From the NCBI GenBank assembly GCA_018224455.1, contig JAGTUY010000083.1, positions 1 through 9,625 of the forward strand: DNA of 9,625 nucleotides, in the 5' to 3' direction. A model generated the notes under the pieces. That model saw nothing but the letters and a program-made list of their open reading frames with translations. It did not search any database and was not told where the DNA came from. Positions 4,084 to 9,625 of the stretch are shown here, piece by piece. Each line of letters starts with the position of its first letter. Positions within the stretch are counted from its first letter, which is position 1. This DNA is from Desulfosarcina sp. (GTDB taxonomy: Bacteria; Desulfobacterota; Desulfobacteria; Desulfobacterales; Desulfosarcinaceae). A program made the translations under genes and the position numbers.

Positions 4084-6381
4084 CTATCCACCGGCCTTGT
4101 CATCCCGGGGAATCACCCCCATGGCCAGCAACCGATCCCGCAGTCGATCCGCAAGGGTCCAGTCCCTGGCCTGCCGGGCACGCGTCCGCTCGGCCATCAA
4201 TTGCTGGACCTGCGGGTTATCCGTTTCATCATCAAAATCGAAGATGTTGACCACGGTATCGATGCGGGCCAAGGCATCCAGTACTTTTTCAGCCCCGGCG
4301 GCGTCGATGCCATCAGCTAAAATCAGCGTGTTGATGCGCCTGACCACGGTGAAGAGGGAGGCCAGGGCGGCGGAGATGTTCAGATCATCGTCCATGGCGC
4401 TGGTAAAGCCATTTTTGATGTCGTAGCACAGCTGATCCAGTTCGCTGTGGGGATTTCCGCGGCGGACGTTCTTCAGGGCCCGGATGCATGCATCCAAGCG
4501 CTTTAACGTCTTGCGCACCCGCTTCAGCCGCGCCAGGGAAAACAGGACCGGCTTGCGATAGTTCACCGATATCAGCCAGTAGCGGATCTCGCGTCCCGTG
4601 AACCCCATGTCAAGCAGGGCCTGAATGGTCAGCGCATCACCCTTTTCGTCCACCTTTTTGCCGTCCACCAGCACACGGTCGCAGTGGACCCAGTATTTGG
4701 CCAGGGATTTGCCGGTCAAGGCGCCGGCAATGGCGATCTCGTTCTCGTGGTGGGGGAAGACCAGTTCGCGGCCGGCGCAGTGGACATCGTAAAAGTCACC
4801 CAGATAGCGCATGGACATGGCTGCACACTGCAGGTGCCAGGAGGGGCGCATGTTGCCCCATTCGGTCCGGGTGTAGATGCCTCGCTTAAGCTCCGACAAC
4901 CGGGTGCGCTTGAGCAGGGTAAAATCGCGGGGGTTGTCCTTTTCGTAATCTTCCAGATCCACCGTGGCGCCGATGTGAATCTTGTTGAGATCGATTCCCG
5001 ACAGCCGGCCGTATGTCTTGAATCGTGAGATATCGAAATAGATGGAACGAAGCTTTTCGTAGGCATAGCCCTTTTTAACCAGCCGGTCGGCCAGGTCCAC
5101 CATGTCGTCGGCGTGTTCGCTGGCCCGGGGATAGTGGTTGGCCGGCTGGATGCCCAGAATGTCAAGATCCTTGTGGAAAGCGTCGATATGCATCCCGGTA
5201 AAGTCCTCTAAGGACATACCGGCCTGCTCGGAACCCTCGATGGTCTTGTCGTCCAGGTCGGTGATGTTCATCACCTGCTTGACGGTGTACCCCCGGTAGG
5301 CCAGGTAGCGCGCCAGCAGGTCCGAGAAGATGAAGCGGCGTCCCTCTCCCACGTGCATGCGCGCATGGGCCGTGGGGCCGCAGGCGTACATAGACACCTT
5401 CCCCGGATTCACCGGCAAAAAAAGCTCTTTTTTACGCGTCATGGTGTTGAAGAGCTTGAGATCGTTCTTTTCTTGAACGGCAAAGAGCGGTGTGGAGAGG
5501 TAGCGTTCACCGCCGTCGGGGAAGATCACCACCAGCGTCCCCCGCTCCAGCGTCTGGGCGATCTCGGCGGCCACCACCATGGCGGCACCGCTGCTCATGC
5601 CTACCATGAGCCCCTCTTCACGGGCCAGGCGACGGGTCATCTCGAAAGCCGGCTCGTCTTCGACGTTGACCTTCTCGTCCAGCAAACGTTTTTTGAATAT
5701 TTCCGGCTGGTAGGCCTCTTTCATGTTTTTCAGCCCCTGCAGCCGGTGCCCCAGATAAGGCTCCACGCCGATGATCCGGATTTCCGGATTAAACTCCTTG
5801 AGCCGCCGGGAGAGCCCCATCAGGGTTCCCGAGGTGCCAATGGTGGCCACCATGTGGGTCAGCCCACCGCCGGTCTGATCCCATAACTCGACGGCCGTGC
5901 CGTTGTAGTGGGCCATCCAGTTGGCCGGGTTGTTGAACTGGTCGGTCATGAAATAGGTGTCTGGATTCTCCCGGGCGAGGCGGTAAACCTCCTCGATGGC
6001 ACCGTCGGTGCCGAGATGTCCAGGCGTGAGCAGAATCTCTGCCCCGCGCGCCCTGAGGATCTGCTGCCGCTCCACACTGGCCGCCTCGCTCATGGCCAGC
6101 AGCAGCCGGTAACCCTTGACCGAGCAGACCATGGCCAAGCCAATCCCCGTATTGCCGCTGGTGGCTTCGATCACCGTTTTCCCCGGTGTCAGTTCCCCCG
6201 AGCGTTCCCCTTCCTCGATCATGGACAGCGCCGGGCGGTCCTTGATGGAGCCGCCGGGGTTGAGGTACTCCAGCTTGGCCAGTATGCGGACATGTGAGTT
6301 GGGGTTCAGGCGCCGGATCTCCACCAGCGGGGTGTTGCCAATATGATTCAGGATGCTGTGGGTCATGACAAAGGGTTCCAT
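4084..6381 (-). CDS. Fusion of cysteine synthase (CysM-like) and cysteinyl-tRNA synthetase-like protein
   Basis: A 765-aa protein made of two full-length enzymes. Residues about 6-303 are an O-acetylserine sulfhydrylase, closest in pattern to CysM: NTPLVEI, PLP-binding Lys47 in NPGGSIKDRP, TSGNTG at 74-79, the phosphate-binding GTSGT at 182-186 and SSGAA at 263-267. This half should make cysteine from an activated serine and a sulfur donor. Residues about 308-765 align with CysRS from its usual start (LKLFNTMTRKKE) to the C-terminal helical domain (MDDDLNISAAL, ADRLRDRLL). Zinc/cysteine ligands look intact: Cys334, Trp515 and Cys519 in WHLQC, and HHENE at 544-548. The ATP signatures are not: HIGH is HVGE (343-346) and KMSKS is KVDEK (576-580) with one residue fewer after it. 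Aminoacylation is therefore uncertain. It starts 18 nt after tmk. ATG 6381 or ATG 6366 could be the start; neither has a strong ribosome binding site. Confidence 0.93.
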   Translation of the reverse strand: MEPFVMTHSILNHIGNTPLVEIRRLNPNSHVRILAKLEYLNPGGSIKDRPALSMIEEGERSGELTPGKTVIEATSGNTGIGLAMVCSVKGYRLLLAMSEAASVERQQILRARGAEILLTPGHLGTDGAIEEVYRLARENPDTYFMTDQFNNPANWMAHYNGTAVELWDQTGGGLTHMVATIGTSGTLMGLSRRLKEFNPEIRIIGVEPYLGHRLQGLKNMKEAYQPEIFKKRLLDEKVNVEDEPAFEMTRRLAREEGLMVGMSSGAAMVVAAEIAQTLERGTLVVIFPDGGERYLSTPLFAVQEKNDLKLFNTMTRKKELFLPVNPGKVSMYACGPTAHARMHVGEGRRFIFSDLLARYLAYRGYTVKQVMNITDLDDKTIEGSEQAGMSLEDFTGMHIDAFHKDLDILGIQPANHYPRASEHADDMVDLADRLVKKGYAYEKLRSIYFDISRFKTYGRLSGIDLNKIHIGATVDLEDYEKDNPRDFTLLKRTRLSELKRGIYTRTEWGNMRPSWHLQCAAMSMRYLGDFYDVHCAGRELVFPHHENEIAIAGALTGKSLAKYWVHCDRVLVDGKKVDEKGDALTIQALLDMGFTGREIRYWLISVNYRKPVLFSLARLKRVRKTLKRLDACIRALKNVRRGNPHSELDQLCYDIKNGFTSAMDDDLNISAALASLFTVVRRINTLILADGIDAAGAEKVLDALARIDTVVNIFDFDDETDNPQVQQLMAERTRARQARDWTLADRLRDRLLAMGVIPRDDKAGG

Positions 6382-6399
6382 CTGCAGGGTAAAACCAAT

Positions 6400-7059
6400 T
6401 TAGTCGGTACCGCCGGACCGCTGTTGGAAATTAGCCTTGAGCACGGTTTCAATCTGAGCAGTCACCGCCTGGGGGTCGAGGGCGGCGTCGATGATGGCAA
6501 ACCGCCGCGGTTCCCGGCGTGCCAGATCCAGGTATCCCGCCCTGACGCGTTGGTGGAAAAGCAGCTTCTCCTTTTCGAAGCGGGACTCCATCACATGGGC
6601 CGTATCGGAATCGATCCGGCGCCAGGCGCGGGCCAGTCCGGCTTCGGGCTCCAGATCGAGCAGCAGGGTCAGATCGGGCGTCATGCCCTTGCAAGCCAGA
6701 TGGTGCAGTCGGCGAATCATGTCTTTGTCCAAACCCCGGGCATAGCCCTGGTAGACCAGGGTGGCATCGAAATAGCGATCGCACACCACCACTTTGCCCG
6801 CTGCCAGCGCCGGACGCACGACCGTCTCCAGATGCTGGACCCGGTCCGCCACGTAAAGCAGCAGTTCGGCCGCAGGCGCCAGATCGCTGTTGTCCGGGTG
6901 GAGCAGGACGGAACGAATCTGACCGCCGATGGACGTACCGCCGGGTTCCCGGGTGGTCAGGCAGTCACGGCCGGCTGCCGTCAACCATCGGGCAATGGCT
7001 TGGATCTGGGTGGTTTTCCCCGAGCCTTCGATGCCTTCTAAGGTAATGAACATAATCAC
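6400..7059 (-). CDS. tmk: Thymidylate kinase
   Basis: dTMP kinase, which phosphorylates dTMP to dTDP with ATP in dTTP synthesis; cytoplasmic. The 219-aa reading shows the P-loop GIEGSGKTT at residues 9-17, TREPGGT at 36-42, the DRY motif at 94-96 and the LID region with arginines about 144-175 (ARAWRR through RVRAGYLDLA). Length is normal. The start is either GTG at 7059, whose bases overlap the upstream stop in a GTGA arrangement, or ATG at 7053, which gives the family-typical MFITLEG. A GAGG lies 4 nt before the GTG and 10 nt before the ATG, so the sequence does not decide. Overlap or near-overlap with the exoribonuclease gene implies translational coupling. The cysteine-synthase/CysRS fusion follows after 18 nt. 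Confidence 0.95.
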   Translation of the reverse strand: MIMFITLEGIEGSGKTTQIQAIARWLTAAGRDCLTTREPGGTSIGGQIRSVLLHPDNSDLAPAAELLLYVADRVQHLETVVRPALAAGKVVVCDRYFDATLVYQGYARGLDKDMIRRLHHLACKGMTPDLTLLLDLEPEAGLARAWRRIDSDTAHVMESRFEKEKLLFHQRVRAGYLDLARREPRRFAIIDAALDPQAVTAQIETVLKANFQQRSGGTD

Positions 7060-8018
7060 TCAGCCTCAGAGTCTGCCGGACCCTTGTAAAAATGGCGCTC
7101 CAGAAGCCGATGATAAGGGGTCCAGGAGCCGTCCGACAGATCCTTGGCCACATATTCACGGATGCTGTTGACCCGGGAGTCCATCTCGTCGATATAGTTG
7201 AGCAGGACCGCCTCGATGGTTTTGGGCGGTTCGGGGGAGCCGAACGCCCGTTCGCCGTGGTGGCTGACGATCATGTGCTTGAGCAGGTGGGCCTGGACGT
7301 CCGGAAAATCCGGCACCTGCTTCAGTTTTTCGTCCAGCATGGACATCCCGATGATAATGTGGCTGAGCAGCCGGCCTTCATCGGTATAGTCGATACGGCG
7401 GGTATATTCCAATTCACGGATCTTCCCCACGTCGTGAAGGATCACCCCGGCCAGCAGCATATCCCGGTCCACGCCGCTGTAATGCCCGGCAATGGCTTCG
7501 GACAAGATGGCCATGGAGAGGGTGTGCTCCAAAAGGCCGCCGATATAGGCGTGATGCATGAGCTTGGCCGCCGGCGCCCGGACGTAAGCGGCCACAAAGG
7601 CCTCGTCGGTCCAGAAGGCCTCAAACAACGCCTTTAAATGCGGGGTCTTCATCCGGGCGGTCATCTCCTTGAGCCGGTCCAGCATCTTGGCCACGTCGCG
7701 GGTGGTGGCCGCCAGAAAGTCACCTGCGTCCACCTGATCCGCCGGCACCCGGGCCATGTCCTTGACCACCAGCTGAAGACCGCCCCGATACTCGCCCACC
7801 TGCGCCCGAACATGCACGAAATCACCCTCGGCGACAGCTGCCGCGATGCGCTCCACCTGGTCCCAAACCACCCCTTTTATCTGGCCGGTGCGATCCGACA
7901 GGGTCACGTTCAGAAACGGGTTCCCGTCTTTTTTGTGGGCCATGGCGCGCTCGGCCAGCAGGAACACCTCGTCAATGGCGCTGCCCGCAACAAGTTCAGA
8001 GACAAAACGTTTGGTCAT
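7056..8018 (-). CDS. YhaM-like 3'-5' exoribonuclease (OB-fold plus HD domain)
   Basis: A 320-aa protein with an N-terminal OB-fold nucleic-acid-binding domain (about residues 12-92, with FLNVTLSDRTGQIKGVVWD) and an HD-type metal phosphohydrolase domain (about 150-300). Visible metal-site residues are His-His at 155-156, His165 in LLEHTLSM, the His195-Asp196 pair in LHDVGKI, SHHG at 252-255 and Asp277 in YIDEMDS. This order is that of YhaM/CBF1-type 3'-5' exoribonucleases, known from Firmicutes; homologues in Desulfobacterota are usually annotated only as HD-domain proteins, so the substrate is inferred. The ATG at 8018 is chosen: GAGGTGA sits 5 nt upstream, while the in-frame GTG at 8027 lies inside that Shine-Dalgarno. 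The C-terminus overlaps or abuts tmk. An AT-rich repeat-like gap separates it from surE. Confidence 0.88.
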   Translation of the reverse strand: MTKRFVSELVAGSAIDEVFLLAERAMAHKKDGNPFLNVTLSDRTGQIKGVVWDQVERIAAAVAEGDFVHVRAQVGEYRGGLQLVVKDMARVPADQVDAGDFLAATTRDVAKMLDRLKEMTARMKTPHLKALFEAFWTDEAFVAAYVRAPAAKLMHHAYIGGLLEHTLSMAILSEAIAGHYSGVDRDMLLAGVILHDVGKIRELEYTRRIDYTDEGRLLSHIIIGMSMLDEKLKQVPDFPDVQAHLLKHMIVSHHGERAFGSPEPPKTIEAVLLNYIDEMDSRVNSIREYVAKDLSDGSWTPYHRLLERHFYKGPADSEAE

Positions 8019-8038
8019 CGGTGTCACCTCAACCCGGA

Positions 8039-8222
8039 CAATTCAGAAGCACCAAAATGCAAGCACCAATTTCCAAATAAATTCCAAAATACAATGTTCA
8101 AATCTAAGATAAGATCGAAAGGTCTGGAATTTTTTAGTGTGGCCATTGTTGTCTGGCTTTTGGCTATTGTGATTTGCTTGTTAATTGTTTTTTGATATTT
8201 GATCGTTTTTTGTTTTAAATTC
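8039..8222. repeat. AT-rich element with imperfect inverted symmetry, possible dispersed repeat
   Basis: The gap between surE and the exoribonuclease gene has a distinctive layout. On the plus strand its left half (about 8041-8110) is rich in A and C with recurring CCAAA/CCAAT words (two AGCACCAA copies, two TTCCAAA copies). Its right half (about 8126-8215) is rich in T and G with TTTTGG and TTGTTTTTTG words. The halves are therefore loosely complementary. Similar intergenic elements are, as I recall, scattered through Desulfobacterota and other environmental genomes. Short open frames inside it look like chance. I saw no convincing promoter here. Confidence 0.4.
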
Positions 8223-8248
8223 ATGACATAAAAACAAGAAGCTAAATA

Positions 8249-9013
8249 TCAGTGGGGCACACAAATGTTCCACCGGGACAGCTCCCTCAGGACGTCGTAA
8301 TCGGTCATGTCGCATTTGATGGGCGTAATCGAAATATACCGGTCACCCAGGGCGGCCCCGTCAATATCCGATTGGTCGTAGGCCGCTTGGCCGTCACACC
8401 CTTGCCAGTAGTAGATCCGGTCCCGCGGATCCCGTCTTTTTTCAAAGTGCTGGGCAAAAATCTCTGTTCCCTGACGGCTCCAGCGAACCCCGCGAATTTC
8501 GTCCATCGGTAGATCGGGGAAATTGACATTGAGAAAGGTCCCTTGGGGCAACCCCCACCCCTTCACCTGCAGGGAAAGCGATTCGGCAAAGCGGGCAGCG
8601 GCATCGATATGCCGCTCGCCGGGGGCAATGATGGATACGGCAATGGCGGGGATGCCGGCCAGGGCGGCTTCTTTGGCTGCGGCCACGGTTCCGGAATAGT
8701 TGACATTGATGCCCACGTTGGCGCCCGGGTTGATGCCGGAGACCACCAGCTCGGGAGGGGTGTCCAACAGCTCGGCCAGTCCCAATTTCACACAGTCCGC
8801 CGGGGTGCCGTTGACGGCGAAACCGCTCAGGCTGCCGTTGACCCTAGTATTTTCGAAACGGATGGGCCGGTGCAGGGTAATCCCGTGGCCCACAGCGCTG
8901 CGTTCACGATCCGGCGCCACCACGGTCACCTGGTGCCGGGTCGAAAAGGCCTGGTGCAAGGCCCATAATCCTGGGGCGTGGATACCGTCGTCATTGGTCA
9001 GCAGTACGCGCAT
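8249..9013 (-). CDS. surE: 5'-nucleotidase SurE
   Basis: A metal-dependent nucleoside-monophosphate phosphatase of the SurE family, linked in other bacteria to stationary-phase survival; cytoplasmic. At 254 aa the length is typical. The N-terminus MRVLLTNDDGIHAPG carries the metal-binding Asp8-Asp9. Ser39 in APDRERSAVGHGIT and Asn95 in SGINPGANVG complete the known metal site, and the NYSGTVAAAKEA segment is also characteristic. The ATG at 9013 is chosen because every SurE begins MxxLLTNDDG; an in-frame GTG-type extension to 9049 adds 12 residues with no family match. An AGAGG lies 4 nt upstream. It is divergent from lptD across 210 bp and is the first of the minus-strand genes, but the 230-bp gap after it makes co-transcription with the exoribonuclease gene uncertain. 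Confidence 0.96.
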   Translation of the reverse strand: MRVLLTNDDGIHAPGLWALHQAFSTRHQVTVVAPDRERSAVGHGITLHRPIRFENTRVNGSLSGFAVNGTPADCVKLGLAELLDTPPELVVSGINPGANVGINVNYSGTVAAAKEAALAGIPAIAVSIIAPGERHIDAAARFAESLSLQVKGWGLPQGTFLNVNFPDLPMDEIRGVRWSRQGTEIFAQHFEKRRDPRDRIYYWQGCDGQAAYDQSDIDGAALGDRYISITPIKCDMTDYDVLRELSRWNICVPH

Positions 9014-9091
9014 GAACCCTCTTCTTTCACCTGAAAGATCGCCGCACAAACCGGCCTTGCCCCGGTCGACAGCCGATGTTTAAAACTGTTG

Positions 9092-9142
9092 TTGCAATTT
9101 CGCGCAAGATAGCTTTATATTGAATTTTTCATTTATGTGCAA
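9092..9142. promoter_or_regulatory. Candidate overlapping divergent promoters for surE and lptD
   Basis: On the minus strand TTGCAC (9142-9137) is followed after 17 nt by TATAAA (9119-9114), placed to drive surE. On the plus strand TTGCAA (9092-9097) is followed after 18 nt by TATATT (9116-9121), placed to drive lptD with a leader of about 95 nt. The two -10 boxes share bases, so the promoters could not be occupied at the same time. The -35 boxes are weak, and both calls are by eye. Confidence 0.3.
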
Positions 9143-9148
9143 GTGGTT

Positions 9149-9172
9149 ATCCTGCATCCGCCCTCGCAGGAT
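9149..9172. repeat. Short perfect inverted repeat in the surE-lptD intergenic region
   Basis: ATCCTGC (9149-9155) and GCAGGAT (9166-9172) are perfect 7-bp complements with a 10-nt centre. It lies upstream of the surE promoter candidate and within the predicted lptD leader. It could be an operator or an RNA hairpin. No T-tract follows, so it is not a terminator. Confidence 0.3.
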
Positions 9173-9223
9173 CCATGCTGAGACCGCTTTTTCCCCCAAA
9201 ACGCCGATGCCTTTATTCTGCTG

Positions 9224-9625
9224 ATGCGACCGTTCATATTCAGACCACCATCTCCGATCATCAGCCATCCGGTAGTGGTCCTGACTTTCCTTTTCTGGTG
9301 GTTCTGGTTCCTGACGCCATGGGCGTCGTGTGCCCAAGCCCAGTCGATCACAGACCGGCTCGGCGGCAGCCCGAAGGTCCCCTGGCAGATCAGTGCAGAT
9401 ACAGTCGACTACGATGCTGGGTCCACCACCTATCATGCCAGGGGTAATGTGATCATCGAAAAGCAGGCCACACGCCTGGCGGCTGATTCCGTCTCCTTCA
9501 ACCATAAAGCCATGACAGCCTTGGCCGACGGCCACGTGGTGATGACCGTTGGCGACGATATTCTCTCGGGAGCGCGCGTGCACCGGGATCTGGACCAGGA
9601 GACCGGCGCGGTTCCCGATGGCCCG
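9224..9625 (+). CDS. lptD: LPS-assembly outer-membrane protein LptD, N-terminal part
   Basis: The first 134 codons of a gene that leaves the window with the frame still open. LptD is the outer-membrane barrel that inserts lipopolysaccharide into the outer leaflet. Visible here are a signal peptide (MRPFIFRPPSP, a long Trp/Phe-rich core with FLFWWFWFL, and a cut after about Ala-Gln-Ala near residue 39) and the periplasmic OstA/LptA-like domain. That domain shows the repeated strand signatures PWQISADTVDYD, YHARGNVIIEK, RLAADSVSF, ALADGHVVMT and DILSGARV. Full-length LptD is about 700-800 aa; the barrel is beyond the window. A separate LptA-only protein cannot be fully excluded because the LptA-like domain is all that is visible. 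The ATG at 9224 has no clear Shine-Dalgarno; upstream in frame only CTG codons occur before a stop at 9179. Confidence 0.85.
   Translation, partial: MRPFIFRPPSPIISHPVVVLTFLFWWFWFLTPWASCAQAQSITDRLGGSPKVPWQISADTVDYDAGSTTYHARGNVIIEKQATRLAADSVSFNHKAMTALADGHVVMTVGDDILSGARVHRDLDQETGAVPDGP

Noticed and set aside
6343..7041. Plus-strand open frame of 232 codons
   Set aside because: It is antisense to tmk, whose P-loop and DRY motifs prove the minus-strand reading.
8024..8224. Short open frames on both strands in the surE-exoribonuclease gap
   Set aside because: Low-complexity translations of the AT-rich element, with no ribosome binding site and no family match.
9080..9583. Minus-strand open frame of 167 codons
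   Set aside because: It runs antisense to the signal peptide and LptA-like domain of lptD and through the divergent promoter region; its composition is artefactual.
1..9625. CRISPR array, rRNA or tRNA genes, phage defence genes
   Set aside because: No regularly spaced repeats, no cloverleaf or rRNA-like sequence, and no defence-protein motifs were seen on either strand.

Overview
The window reads as a chromosomal segment of a Gram-negative anaerobe, most likely a sulfate-reducing Desulfobacterota of the Desulfosarcina/Desulfococcus type. This is inferred from an LptD-type outer-membrane assembly gene, a small 2x[4Fe-4S] ferredoxin, a REP-associated transposase of a style common in that group, and GC-rich housekeeping genes. 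No ribosomal marker is present to confirm it.

Layout. Bases 2-475 (+) are the end of a subtilisin-family (S8) protease. Bases about 476-1520 are clearly AT-richer and hold two small minus-strand genes: a three-helix membrane protein starting at TTG, and a secreted DUF2845 protein behind a TTGACA-17-TATTCT promoter and a leader of about 210 nt. A REP-associated tyrosine transposase (1523-2539, +) follows, with short related sequences on both sides. Next come a ferredoxin gene (minus) with its own terminator and a palindrome upstream, then a bidirectional terminator near 2925.

From 9013 down to 3004 the minus strand carries a run of genes: surE, a 221-bp AT-rich gap that looks like a dispersed repeat, a YhaM-like OB-fold/HD exoribonuclease, tmk overlapping or abutting it, a 765-codon fusion of a CysM-like cysteine synthase with a cysteinyl-tRNA synthetase-like domain, and an unrecognised 341-aa protein. 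At the right edge lptD begins at 9224 (+), divergent from surE, and runs off the window.

How the genes work together. The minus-strand run mixes nucleotide and RNA metabolism (surE, the exoribonuclease, tmk) with cysteine metabolism (the fusion). Tight spacing from the exoribonuclease through tmk, the fusion and the 341-aa gene suggests one transcript ending near 2925. The most unusual item is the fusion. Its cysteine-synthase half has the expected PLP residues. Its CysRS half keeps the zinc/cysteine-binding residues but has HVGE in place of HIGH and KVDEK in place of KMSKS, so it may not be an ordinary tRNA synthetase.
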